In this document: positions 23,817 through 35,318 of the stretch, one piece after another
Numbering within the stretch: the first letter of the stretch is position 1
How the letters are laid out: each line of letters starts with the position of its first letter
Assembly: GCA_031835245.1 (NCBI GenBank)
Contig: JAVKOQ010000199.1
Coordinates: 32,127 to 96,126 of the forward strand
Origin: Balamuthia mandrillaris
Lineage: Eukaryota; Discosea; Longamoebia; Balamuthiidae
Length of the DNA stretch: 64,000 bases
Direction of reading: 5' to 3'
Notes under the pieces: model-generated
Seen by the model: only the letters and a program-made list of their open reading frames with translations
The model's database searches: none
What the model was told of the DNA's origin: nothing
Program-made: the position numbers and the translations under genes

Positions 23817-24793
23817 TTACCACCAAACGACTTCAAGTGTGCCAGCGGAACCCGACTCATCACCATCAGCATAAAAGCTGTTGCTGACCTCAAAAGAAGA
23901 AATAGACACGTAGTCATTTTGCTTGAATAGTTCTCCTCCGGCGTTCCATTCTTCTGCAAGAGCCATTACGGCCTCTTCTCCTTGTTTTTGTTTTTGTTTT
24001 TGTTAGTTCGTGAACAATAGGTTTAAAGAAGCACAGAGAACAACAAACCTGAGTCTCCATTCTCGTTATCCAGGACCCAGACCTGATACCTGTTGGAATG
24101 GGAAAAAAGCCAGGCCACCCAGATACAACCGTAGAAGTTCCCCTTGCCAAGAGCCTTGATGATGCTGGCCAACCCCCTAGGGACATTGTCGTATGGAGCG
24201 GCGTTGGTGATAGTGACTCGAGGCAGTCTTGTGATGAGGTTGCGGACGGGCTCTTCGATCACCTCGAACATCGCCGTCAGCCCGCTGAAATGTAAGTCAG
24301 CAACGAGGTGGTCGAAGATGGCTTTTTGCAAGAACAACAGGTGTTCAGAGAGCTCCAGAACGGAAACTATAAGGTACATGCGGGAGTCGAGGGAAAAAGT
24401 GTCGTTGCCGAAGAGCGGCAATGGAAAGACGTCAAAGGAGAGCCTCAAGCTCAGGTTCCCCGCAGTTACTTCTGAATTTCTCAGATGCTCTATGGTCATC
24501 GAGACGTTGATAAGATATGACGCATACAACGACCCTGAGGTGCCCACAGTGAAGCCTTGCCATTGCAGCACCTCTGTCCGGTAAGAGCCTCTTCTCACGC
24601 TCACTTCTTCTACGTCGTTCACCAGCGCACAAACAAAGTCTTCCGTTTGTTCCTCAATGCTTCTTTTGCGAAGCTCGAAATGCTTCTCGTCAAACCATGA
24701 AAGTAGGTCTGGCGAGGCATCATTTCGCGGAAGGGAGGAAGCAGCAGGCCACAGGGAGAATAACACTACCAAGAAGAAAGCAGACCAGGCCAT
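23817..24793 (-). CDS. Secreted family member 1 (divergent), unknown function
   Basis: Two exons, 24793-24049 and 23980-23817, encode 302 residues. A signal peptide covers about residues 1-20 (FFLVVLFSLWPAASS). The body is the most diverged of four paralogues in this cluster. It keeps the signature LPRVTITN, then VWVLDNENGDSG immediately before the intron, matching LPRVSIEID and FWILDNEDGVSG in the others. The intron splits the same Gly codon (phase 1) as in members 2 and 3. The second exon gives EEAVMALAEEW, corresponding to GADAVLALAAAY of member 2. Possible N-glycosylation sites (NVS, NLS, NDT) are present. The alternating hydrophobic pattern suggests a beta-rich lipid-binding fold, but no known domain is recognised. 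Confidence 0.75.
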
Positions 24794-25569
24794 TCAAATG
24801 TTGCAACAGAAGAAGGTATTAAGAAAATGGTGTTGTGAGGAGGTAAGAGAGAATGACTCACTCATCCAAACCGACTTAAAGACGACTGACATTCTTGAAT
24901 TTTTTGAAGATAAACGACACAAGGATGAAAACGCGAGAAAGAATGGCCACGTCATGGTAAAGGTGACAGAGATAACAAGCAAAGAAGAGAGAGGAGAGAG
25001 ACGGCGAAAGAGAGAAGTGAACAGATGAGAACGATGACACACTTGCGCACTCTCATGCACGCTCCGGCCTAATTCCGTCCTGCATTCAATGCCTGAATGC
25101 CGTTTAGGTCTTGGCATGACAGCACGACGTTATTCTCCGGACCCCTAATCTGTCTTCCTCTCAGGCCCAGTTGTCTGTAGACAGGACATTAGCCGCCCAC
25201 ACGCAGGGGGAAAAACAACGAGAATGAGCCGGTGAACAAGTCCTCCAGCCGTATTACAATGAAATCCACCTGCCACCTGAAGTGACTTGTAGTCTACTAT
25301 CCACCTGCGCAGCATAAAACCTGCGAAGTTTTTTCCTTTTCCACAAGGCAACTTAAGTTCGGCCAATGAAGACTCTCCGGTGTTATAGCAATTAATCTCA
25401 GGTACTACGGGTGGCCAACCAATATTTGGTTATCGGGAGAATGTTGCACGGAGATGCTGGAAATGCCCGGCAAGAGCTGCTCTCTTTTTAAAGCGGCGCA
25501 CTGCTTGCTCTTTTTGTTTTTGTTATCGCCTCACTCAACAAACTCCTTCCTCCTCTTACAAACACAACA
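24794..25569. promoter_or_regulatory. Divergent region between secreted paralogues 1 and 2
   Basis: Members 1 and 2 are transcribed away from each other. A TATA-like TTTTTAAAG lies at 25485-25493, about 80 bp before the start codon of member 2, matching the spacing in members 3 and 4. The rest is mixed sequence with no supported gene. Confidence 0.4.
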
Positions 25570-26709
25570 ATGCACGCCAAGTCCGCTTTGGTTCTTTTGG
25601 GTCTCCTCTTGGTGGCCGCGTTCGCCCCTCAACAAGCCCATGCCGGCGTGAACCTCGATGCCTTGCTCGAGGGCAAGCTCCAGCTCGATGGCAACCTTGA
25701 CGCCATCAACACCAAGTTGCAGGCCGGCTTCGCCGCCACCCTCGGAGCTCCCATTGAGTTTTCCGTCGCCCTCACCGACGTCTCCATCACCATTGACACC
25801 AGCGCCTTTGAGGCCGGAACCATAACCTGGGAGGCCAGCGTGTTGACCGACGAAGGTTTATTTGAAGGAAGCATCACCGCCTCTGGCATTTCTCTCGGAG
25901 TGGAAGTGGTCGTTGACGAGGAGGACACCTACACAGGCAGCGTCACTGCCACTTTCAGCTTTGTGGCTACCTTAGCCGCTAGCTTCGAGGGAGCCTCCCC
26001 GGTTTTCAGCTTTGACGGTATCTCCGTCACTGTTTCCGACTTGGTGATCGATGTCGACGGGCTTTCTTCCACTATCACCAACTTTGCCGCTGGAACTGTG
26101 ACCGACTTTGTCGAGGAGGCCCTCTCCTCTGCCTCTGACTCTCTGACCGAGTTTGGCAACTCTCTCTTGGCCGTTGTGAACGACGGTCTTCACGACATTG
26201 TCGGCGACCTTCCTCGCGTGTCCATCGAGATTGACGATGAGTTGTTGGATGGCCCTGCTGCTGCCGTGGCTGCTATTGTATCTTTGCTTTCCGAGCTCGA
26301 CATCGGTGACTTTGCCGACGGCATCTTCTTCGCTAACGTCAACTTCGACTCTGGCGTGGTCATTGACTTCTGGATTCTTGACAACGAAGACGGCGTTTCC
26401 GGTTTGGCCTCTCCTTTACTTCTCCCTCCCTTTCTTTGTGTATTTGTTTCCTGATTTTTTTTTTTTTGGTTGTTTCGTGCGGTAGGCGCCGACGCCGTCC
26501 TTGCTTTGGCTGCCGCTTACGAGTCCGACCCCGAGGCCTTTAGCGCGGCCGGCGTGAAGTCCTTCGATGTCAAAGAGAGCACTGATGGAGCTGATGGAGC
26601 TGATGGAAGCGAGGATGGTGTTGAGGATGGCTCCGAAGACGGTGAGGATGGCAGCGAGGATGGCGGCGACGGCTCCAGCGCCTCTCGTCTTGCTGCTCTG
26701 TTGTTCTAA
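25570..26709 (+). CDS. Secreted family member 2, unknown function
   Basis: Two exons, 25570-26401 and 26486-26709, encode 351 residues. Residues 1-25 form a signal peptide (ALVLLGLLLVAAFAPQQAHA). The mature protein is low in Cys, acidic, and made of alternating hydrophobic strands (IEFSVALTDVSITID, VSDLVIDVDGLSS), then LPRVSIEIDDELLDG and FWILDNEDGVSG at the intron. The second exon gives GADAVLALAAAYESDPEAF and an Asp/Gly/Glu-rich tail with repeated DGADG and EDGSEDG units, ending ASRLAALLF. The same layout is shared with members 3 and 4. A TATA-like box lies about 80 bp upstream. It is likely secreted or vesicular. A TULIP-type or other lipid-binding barrel is possible (inference), with no motif proof. 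Confidence 0.83.
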
Positions 26710-27120
26710 ACAGAGCCCTCTTGCATCCGCATGTTTGCGTCTCATCAAATGTGCTTTAGTTTATCAAGAAAACTGAAACTTCTTTAAAACGTTAATGCTT
26801 GCTTCTCTCTCTCTCTCTCTCTCTCTCTTCTCATTCCTTTTTCTCGTCTCCAGAGCATCATGTCGTCCTGAAAATTACATTTCTTCTAATTTCCAATGGA
26901 AGGAATGTGAGGCTGGTGGGCATCGAACGCGAGCGCAGCAAGCGATAATTTGTGTCGACATGCTTAGATGGTCTGTCTCTCTTCTCCTCTCTCTTGGAGA
27001 AAATAGGAAGAGAGAGAGAGAGAGAAAGGAGAGAGAGAAGGAAGAGGAAGCGGAAGGGCATTGCTACAGAACAAGATAAGTGTTTATTTTGTTAATGTTG
27101 TTTAATGGCGGTTGGTTACT
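26710..27120. other. Convergent intergenic gap with CT and GA tracts
   Basis: Members 2 and 3 end into this gap. It contains a CT tract at 26806-26828 (3' side of member 2) and GA tracts at 27010-27050. No gene is supported. Confidence 0.4.
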
Positions 27121-28196
27121 TTAGAACCAGAAGGGAGCCAAAGCAGCGGCATCAGAGCCGTCAATGCTGGCGGTGACCTTGAGGCCAGCAACCTCAAGAC
27201 CGACCTCAGCGAACAGATCACTGTCCTCATCGTAAGCGGCCTCCAAAGCGGCAGCAGCATCAGCTCCTGATGGAGAGTCAAAAAAAAAGAAGAAGAGTGA
27301 GATGGAGTTCTTAAGAAGAATGAGAAGCAGGAGAGAAGGAAGGAAACAAAAAGAAAGAGCAACGAACCGGAAACCCCATCCTCGTCGTTGTCAATGGTCC
27401 AGAAGTCCACGTCCACTCTGCCATTGCCAGCGTTGGTGACGCCACCGATCATGATGCCACTCTCAAAGTCGCCCAGGTCGAGGTTGCCGTAGAGCTGCAC
27501 GATGGCCTGCACGAATTCCTTCCTGTCCTTCTCAAAGTCGTTGACGGAGCCCTTCACGGTGACGGTGACGCGGGGCAAGGCCTCGAAGATATCGCGCAGA
27601 GGGGCCTCCACGACGGCCACCACCGAGGCGCCGAACTGGGTGACGGCGGAGGAGGCAGCCTTGAAGACGCCCTGCAGGGTGACCTTCACGGCTCCGTCCA
27701 AGGCGGCAGTGACCAGCTGGTTCACTCCGGTGATCTCAATGTCGAGGTCCTCGACGGAGAGCTCCAAGTTCTCCACGGCAAAGGCCACGCGGCCATCCTT
27801 CACGGAGGCGGAGACGGAGGAGAGGAACCTGAGGCTGGTGGTGATGGAGCCCTCGATGGTCTGGTCGTTGATGCTGAGGAAGACGCCCAGGGAGAGGCCG
27901 TTCACGAGGAGGCTGCTCTCAAAGTGTCCGTCGTCGGTGAGGCGGTCGCTCTCCCACTCGATGGTGCCGTCCGAGAAGGCGTTGGTGTCAAAGCCGAAGC
28001 TCACGGAGAGGAGAGGGACGTCGAGGTCGATGGAAGCGCCGTCCAAGGAGGCGGCAAAGGCGCCCTTCAGCTTGGCGTTGATGTCAGCGACGTGGGAGTT
28101 GACGTCGATGTTGCCCTCCAGCTTGGCGCCGATGTCGATGTGAGCGTTCACCACCAGGAGGAAGCCCAACAGCAGAAGCACGGTCTTGCCCAACAT
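27121..28196 (-). CDS. Secreted family member 3, unknown function
   Basis: Two exons, 28196-27368 and 27266-27121, encode 324 residues. The signal peptide is MLGKTVLLLLGFLLVVNA. Then comes the family pattern: DIGAKLEGNIDVNSHVADIN, a beta-rich middle, LPRVTVTVKGSV, FWTIDNDEDGVSG, the intron splitting the Gly codon, then GADAAAALEAAYDEDSDLFA and a short tail ending APFWF. The acidic Gly/Asp repeats of member 2's tail are mostly missing. An AAATAAAAG element (plus strand 28271-28280) lies about 75 bp before the start codon. The motif CATTACTTGAA upstream at 28347 is shared with member 4. Closest visible similarity is to member 4 at the N-terminus and to member 2 around the intron. Confidence 0.84.
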
Positions 28197-29082
28197 TTCT
28201 CTGTGTGTTGTTGTTTGTGTTTGTGTTTGTGTTTGTAAAGAAGAAGAAGTAAACTCGAAAAGAAAAGGTGGCTTTTATTTGTTTGCCAAACGAGAGGGCC
28301 GCATGAGCTATATGAATTGCGAACCCGAAAAGCCAGTCGAGGGCTGCATTACTTGAAAGAAAACTTTTGGTTTCGTCCACTCCTATAAAGATCCGCCCAA
28401 TTCATTACAGGAAGGAGGTCTCATTTGTTGGCCCAAAGAGCGACAACATATGGGCTTGTGCCGAACCAAACGTGATCGGCTAAATCACTAAAACAAGAGG
28501 AGGCGTAGGGTAAGTTGCTTGGTGATGGTAGCGTTAGAACGGGGGAAGAGAAGAAAGGTATTGTTTCGGGTTTGTCTTCTCTCTCTCGTGGGACTGCGTT
28601 CTCTCGTTCCAAGCGGAAGTTTTTCTATTTGCTGTAAACTCCTTCCAAACAAGGTCACCACAGACGCCCGAAAGAAGGTTAGAGAAAGAGCCGGAGGGGA
28701 GGGAGAACTGGAAAGCAAAGACAGAAAGGCAGTAGAAAAAGCTCAAGCATGGGTAGAAAAGATATTGCTTTAGTTTTCATTCTCCATTCAAGTGATAGAA
28801 AACCCAAAGCAAACCCAGAGACTCCTCTTTGCTGCTTTGGTTGATGCTTTCTTATCTTAAACCTTATTTTGTTCCTTATCTTGGTTTCTTTCTTAGGTTG
28901 TCTGATGCGAGTTCTTATCTCTTTCCTTTGTCCTGTCTTTCTTTCTTTCTTGTCGTTTCTTTCTTTCTTTCTTTCTTTCTTTCTTGTATAGGTAATGAAT
29001 AAAAAAACAACCACAGAGTAATTCTTTCAAGTGTTCATTTTGTTATTAGTTAGACAAGTCTCTCCAAATAAAGGAGAGCTTT
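28197..29082. other. Intergenic region, promoter of member 3 and 3' flank of member 4
   Basis: It carries the TATA-like element and the shared CATTACTTGAA motif of member 3. Near 28936-28985 is a (CTTT)n run broken by TTGTCGTTT, the same interrupted repeat seen at 5.5, 32.5 and 55.1 kb. No coding frame is convincing. Confidence 0.4.
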
Positions 29083-30072
29083 TTAGAAGAAGACGGAGGC
29101 CACACGCGCAGCAGCAGAGTCACCATCACCATCAGCATCAATGCTGCCGTTCACCTTGAAGGACTTGACATTAACGCCAGCCTCAGCGAAGACCTCAGCG
29201 TCGGCCTCGTAGGCGGATTGGAGTTCGCTGGAAGCTTCCTCGCCAGTGACGTCGTCCTCGTTGTCAAGAATCCAGAAGTCAAAGTCGACCTCTCCCTTAG
29301 CGCCAGCAGAGTAGTCACCAATCAAGATACCGTTGGCAAATGCTCCAATCTCGAGGTCAGCGAGCACTTGCACGAAGGCAGATACGATGGCCTCGCGGTC
29401 CTCCTCGAACTCCTTCACAGTGGACTCGATGGTAACGGTCACGCGGGGGATGGCGTCAAAGACGTCACGAAGAGGGGCCTCCACAACAACAACGAGAGAG
29501 TTGCCAAACTCAACGATGGCTTCAGTGGCAACCTCCAAAGCGGCGTTGATCGAAGCCTCGAGGGAGCCCTCCAAAGCTGCGGCGATGGTGGCGCCAAGAC
29601 CAGAAGCATCCAAGCTGAGCTCCTCAATGGAGACGACGGCATGTTCGAGAGAGAAGGAGACAGAGTCGTCCTCGAAGGTAGCCGCAGCTCTAGCGGAGGC
29701 CACAAGACTGAAGGAGACGGAGCCCTCGATGGGTTCGTCGTTGAGAGTGACAGTCAAAGCAAGGGAAAGGTCGTTCACACGGAAGGTGCCCTCAAAGAAG
29801 CCATCATCGGTGAGTTCGCTGGCCTCAAACTCAACGGTCGGTTCGTCCAAAGCGTTAGTATCGAAAGAGATGATGAGGTCGGAGGTAAGAACGGAGATCT
29901 CGATGTCCTCGCCGAGAGAGACGGAGAAGAGGGACTGCAGCTTGGCGGTGATGTCAGCAATGCTGCTGCTCACATCAACGCTGCCGCTCAGCTTGGCGTT
30001 GACGTTAGAGGCGGCGTAGGCTTGGGAGACCAAAAGGAAGCCCAACAAGAGGAGAATAGCCTTTCCGTACAT
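29083..30072 (-). CDS. Secreted family member 4, unknown function, intronless
   Basis: A single exon encodes 329 residues. The signal peptide is MYGKAILLLLGFLLVSQAYA. The family pattern follows: NVNAKLSGSVDVSSSIADI, alternating hydrophobic strands, IPRVTVTIESTV, FWILDNEDDVTG, then directly EEASSELQSAYEADAEVFAE and a tail ending AARVASVFF. Where members 1-3 have an intron after the Gly of the DNEDGVSG block, the reading frame here runs on without a break, so the intron was lost, perhaps through a reverse-transcribed copy or precise deletion. A TATA box (GGTATAAAAAG on the coding strand, 30146-30157) lies about 75 bp upstream, and CATTACTTGAA lies at 30174-30184. It is the cleanest promoter in the cluster. 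Confidence 0.86.
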   Translation of the reverse strand: MYGKAILLLLGFLLVSQAYAASNVNAKLSGSVDVSSSIADITAKLQSLFSVSLGEDIEISVLTSDLIISFDTNALDEPTVEFEASELTDDGFFEGTFRVNDLSLALTVTLNDEPIEGSVSFSLVASARAAATFEDDSVSFSLEHAVVSIEELSLDASGLGATIAAALEGSLEASINAALEVATEAIVEFGNSLVVVVEAPLRDVFDAIPRVTVTIESTVKEFEEDREAIVSAFVQVLADLEIGAFANGILIGDYSAGAKGEVDFDFWILDNEDDVTGEEASSELQSAYEADAEVFAEAGVNVKSFKVNGSIDADGDGDSAAARVASVFF

Positions 30073-30145
30073 TGTGTTATTGTTTGTGTTGTGTAATGTT
30101 TTTGTGTTGTGTTGTGAAGTGAGAGAAAAGAATGGCAGCGGCAGT

Positions 30146-30157
30146 CTTTTTATACCC
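30146..30157 (-). promoter_or_regulatory. TATA box of secreted family member 4
   Basis: The coding-strand sequence reads GGTATAAAAAG about 75 bp before the start codon at 30072. Members 2 and 3 have TTTTTAAAG and AAATAAAAG at similar distances, which supports a shared core promoter layout. Confidence 0.6.
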
Positions 30158-30184
30158 GGTTGGGTCAAGTGTTCATTACTTGAA

Positions 30185-31157
30185 CGCAAAATGTGGAGTC
30201 CTATCACACGACAACAAATTGCAACCATTTCTGCCTCACCTGACTAATTCTGGCTTGACTTTTCCAGGCCGTGCCTGCTATTGGCTGCAAGTTTATATTA
30301 CGGAAAAATTTGTCCAATAGGAAAAATGGCACCAGGAATTTTGATAATTAAAATAGCCTAAATTGACTTGTTTGCATTTAATTCACCTTTTATGGTTTTC
30401 CCGCGATGTTCCGCCGTTCTCTTCGGCAACTTTGAAAATCCACCGAAACAGACTGCAGCCAATATCAGTTTGCCTGCGTTGCCCATTCTTCAGTCAAAAG
30501 GGAAATAATTCTTGGTGCATGGATCCGCATCCTCCTCATTTAGTAAAGCAATTTACCGCTGCTTTAACCTGCTCTGGTTGCCAGTTGGGAACAAAATCTT
30601 CGTCATGGAACTTGCTGTTCTCTCCGTCCTTTTCGCCGCGGACACCTCTCGTTACTGCTTCCTTTGTGACCGTGCTACTTCTCAATTCTCTTTTCCTTAG
30701 TTCACACTGCCTTAATGCAGTCCGCCTCATGCTGGTCCAGTTTTTGATTTCTTTCGTTGGTTGTCTTTCCGCACACACAAACCTCATCTTTCGCGTTGCT
30801 GTTTCGCCTCACGACAACGGTTGCCGATGGAATAGAACAGAAGCTCTGGATTATGAACGCGATATAGGACCCAGCACCAAGAGCTCTGGTTCACCCATTG
30901 GTCCTTTCCATTCCTGACCACGTCCCACTGTTGTGCAGGTGTCCACAACCTCTCGACGCGTCACGTTTACCTCTCATATGGGAAAAGAAAGGTGGATTTG
31001 AATCATGTCGTCGTGAACCCATAAAATAATTCCTAGAAAAAATTAGAATAAAAAAAAGGCGGGAAAAAAAACAAAGCGAAACAAAAAAAAAGTAGCAAGA
31101 AGAACGGGAGGGGAAAGCACCGTCGACGTAGCGGCAAAAAAAAAAAAAAAAAAAAAA
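30185..31157. other. Gene-poor intergenic region
   Basis: A 184-codon plus-strand frame at 30363-30917 and an 83-codon minus-strand frame at 30536-30787 overlap. Neither resembles a known family nor has clear splice structure, so I leave both uncalled. From about 31040 the sequence becomes A-rich, with a 27-base A run just before the cohesin start codon. Confidence 0.35.
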
Positions 31158-31721
31158 ATGGGAAGAAAGAGAAACAGCCCAGAGAAGGACGCGTAAATAT
31201 TTCATGCATCACACTATCCTCTTCCTTTCCTCTCTCTTACTTCCTTTTTGATTTTTCAAATTCCTTTTTATTATGTTTTTTTTTTGTGGATTTTTTAATT
31301 TTTTTAAAAAAACAAAAGGGATGTAGAAGAAGAGGAAAGGTCCAGCGAGGAACCAGAAAGCGAAGAGGAGCCAGTGCGTAAGAGAGGAAAGAAAGCATTG
31401 GACGAGGAGGAGGAATGGGGAGGTGGCAAAGGAAGAAAACAGAAATCTAGCGGCGCCAAAAAAACGGCCTCCAAAAAGACTGCTACCGCCAAGAAGACCA
31501 AAGCGGCAGGGAAGAAGAAAGCAGCTCCCAAACAACAAAAAAAGAAGGCAGGCGCCGCCAGCGAAGAAGATGAGGGAGAGCCGAGCGAGGATGACGGTTC
31601 TCTCTTCTCTTTGGTCAAGAAACGAACCGCAATGAAAATGACCGTTGCCGATTGGATTTCTCGCTACGAGGAAAACCAAGAGGAAGCGGTCTTGGAATTG
31701 ATTAATTTCTTATTCAGGGTG

Positions 31722-31766
<45 letters not shown>

Positions 31767-34700
31767 TTCATTTTTTATTTTGTTTTTCTCACTATCTCTA
31801 CACGTTTTGACCACTACACGTAGTCTGCCGGCTACGCTTCTAACGTGACGGACAGCGCTATGGATGCGACAGAAATGAAAAAAATGTTGGAGAAGATTTC
31901 CACCGATAAGACAAAGCGGGTAAGTGTTATCCTTTAATCTTTCTCCTCTTTATCTTGTCTGACAAGACAATCCTTTTCTCTCATCTCTACGTGCGCAGCT
32001 TGGAGGGTACTACCCCATTTTATCACGAGGAAAAGGGATGAGCAAGTTCAAGGCCAACTTTTTGGATTTCTGGGATAAATTGATTCTCAAGTGTGAGAGG
32101 GAAATTCTTTATGATGAGGTTATGATACAAACCGTCTTATCTTGGACCATCGCTATCGCCAGCACTTCCCTCCGGCCCTTACGACATACTGCCACTCTAG
32201 CCGCGCTTCAGATCATGAAGTCCATCATCACCGTTTGCAACTCGCTAAAAAAGGAGTACAGCAACACAGCCAAGCAACTAAAAACGGAGCAAAAGAGAGT
32301 GGCTGCTAGCAACAAAAGAAGCAGCGGTAAACTCAAGCAACTCGAAGCCAAGTATGAGGACATGCAGGAAAAGATTAGCGAGTTGGAAGAACTCATGGAA
32401 CTTATTTTCAAAGGGTAAACAGACTTTTCTCTCCCCTTTCCATCTTTCTCCTATTTCTCTATCTCTCTATCTCTCTTCTTTCTTTCTTTCTTCATTTCTT
32501 GTCGTTTCTTTCTTTCTTTCTCTCTCTCTCTCTCTCTCTCTCTCCCTCTCTAACTTTAGTTCTTCAATTGGTATTTTTTAGAGTATTCTATCATAGGTAC
32601 AGGGATACATTCCCAGAGATTCGCGCTGCCAGCATTGCTGCTTTGGGCGACTGGATAATCGGTTATCCTATCAAGTTTCTTTCTGACCATTATCTGAAAT
32701 ATGTGGGATGGCTTCTGAGCGACAAGGCATGTGTATCCCCTAGCACCAAGAAAGAGCCGTAGTTTTCTAACGTTTTGTTGTGTTATCAACATGAAGGAGG
32801 CTGAAGTTAGACAGAGTACTCTTGAAGTCTTGAAAAAGATATACTCAACTGAGACTGCTCTGTCAAACTTAGATACATTCACGGAGCGTTTTAAGGCAAG
32901 GATGGTTGCTTGCACATTGGATGTATCTCCTGCTGTTAGCATCATTGCGACTGAAGTAGTTACCCTTCTTGCCAAGTAAGCACTCTCTTTCCTTCTTCTC
33001 TTCTGTCCCTTGTTCATCCAATACTAACACAATGTCAACAACCCTAAACACAATAGGCATCAATATTTGGAAGAGGAAGAAATAGAGCATGTTTATCGTT
33101 TAATGTCCGATACAAATGTGCGCATTCGTTTTGCTGCTGCTACCTTTGTTAAAGAAAATCTTTTGGATGGGCCAATTACATCCGCTGTAACGGGCAAAAA
33201 AAGGGTAGCTGAACGACAACTACGTTCTCTGGTGGAGTTTGTTGTCAAGCATTGTGTACAATCCCAAATCCCCAATTATGTAGTGGATGCCTTGTGGGCT
33301 ACCTCCCCTTTCCTCAAGGTCTAGTTCCTTGCACTCTCTCACCTTCTCTTCTCTCTGCTTCTCGGCTTTTCTCTTTTCTCTTGTATGTTCTTCGGTGACA
33401 TTGCTGACATGCAAGAACATAACTAGAAATGGGATATAATGAGTGCATTGCTTGAAAATAGCACTGATTTATCGGAGAAGGAGCAAGTTGTTTTAGCTCG
33501 CGTTATCAACGTCTGCGTTAAGAAGGCTTGTGGGCACTCTATCTGTCCAAAAGATGTCCGTGCTCCCGACTCAAAAGCCAAAGAGGTAAAAAAGCTTTTT
33601 TAGCTGAAAATGCTTTTAATTGGTGTGCTGAATACTCACCGGCTGGACTTGTTCTTGTTCTTGTAGTCAGAAGCAAAGAAGAATGCTACTAGCATGACAG
33701 AGTTCTTTGCCAAAGCACTTCCGCAGCTACTGAGCAAGTACCAATCAGAAGCCCTCAAAGTGGAGGAGCTGGTTGAGCTTCCCCAATATTTTGATTTGGA
33801 AGTTTATCGCACCCATCACTTGGAAAAGGTATACACGTGTTCAATTTTATGTGACTCGGCGAACAAATCCATGGTTCTCCTGCTCAGTTTTTTTTTTTCC
33901 TCTTTATGTAGTACTTCAAAGATTTGCTGGGACAGCTGAAGGAGATCTTCATGATGCATACCACGACAGAAATATTCACCAACGTAGCCAACACATTCCA
34001 GTATTTTCTTTCTGTACAACATTCGCTCCAAGAAGCAGCTGAGGTAGCCTTTGCCCAACTGACTGACGACATCAGCTCCAAGTTTTATGACGCACTCCCA
34101 ACGGACGAGATGGTAATGTAAAAACATTTACATTTATTGCTTGCAAAATCTTTAACTTTTTTTGTTTTTAGTTGCCAGACTTGTCAAACGAAAAGGATGA
34201 AACAACCCAAGCACTCACGTTATCATTGGACCGCATTCACGAAATGTATCTTGTAAACAATCTTAGACGTTTGGACATCGATGGACCCTTGGAGAAGCTG
34301 TTGCGCGCTCATATGAGTGGCACTTACCAAAACGACAAGGTCCACTCTCTGTTCTTCTTCTTCCTCTTCTTCTTCTTCTTCCTCACCTATCTTGTTGATT
34401 TCTCTTCTATTGAATGTAGATCGCCTGTCTTTTGATGCGTATCCTCTTCCAAGCCTTGTTATGGAGGTTCGCCACTATCAACCCAGATGAAGCCACGCGG
34501 AGAGACGTTGGTGAAGTGACCCACCAACGTGACGAACTTACCGACATTCTCGAAAAATACTTAAAGGACGGCGAGGTCTTCTCTCATGCCGTTCGAGCCA
34601 AAGCATACGAGCTGCTCTGTGACCTCGTACTTGTGTTCAAGCCAGGTATGCCCGGCATGCTGGGCAACTTCTCCTACACCTTCGAGACGGACGCGCTGCC

Positions 34701-34928
34701 CAAAGCATTGCTTTCCTATTTTGAGCAGGAGCTCTCCAGCAGCCCCAGCAACATCGTTGGTCTGGAAGAAGAGGAGGAAGCAAAACCTACAAAAAGCAAA
34801 AATGCTAGAGGAACAGGCAGAGGCAAGAGGAAAGGAAAAGGCAAAAAGTCAGATGATGAGTCGGAGGATGAAATTGAAGAGTTCCCTACAGGTTTGTTCC
34901 GTTTCTTCTCCTCTTTTGTTGTTATTTC

Positions 34929-34966
<38 letters not shown>

Positions 34967-35276
34967 TTTCATGAAACAAATAAAAGCAGAGAGCACAAAG
35001 AAGAAGGAACAAAATATTACAGCAGCGGATGAGCTGCGGCGCCCCGAAGTACAGAAAAAGCTGGCCGCCATTCGACCCCTAACCAAGGCAGTAGTCTATA
35101 ATGCCATTCCTCGCCATATGATTGCCCACGAGGTACTCAAACATTACAACTTTCATGGATTGAAGTGCAAGGAGGTGTTTGGCCACTTTTTGATGGAGCT
35201 TCGAGGAGAAAACGATGATCATCCTCATCCTGCTTGGAGAGTAATTCTTGACGCAATCATCAGGGTTTGTTTTATT

Positions 35277-35318
<42 letters not shown>

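Noticed and set aside
30363-30917. 184-codon plus-strand frame
   Set aside because: No family resemblance, no signal peptide or domain, and an equally open frame on the other strand; kept as unassigned spacer.
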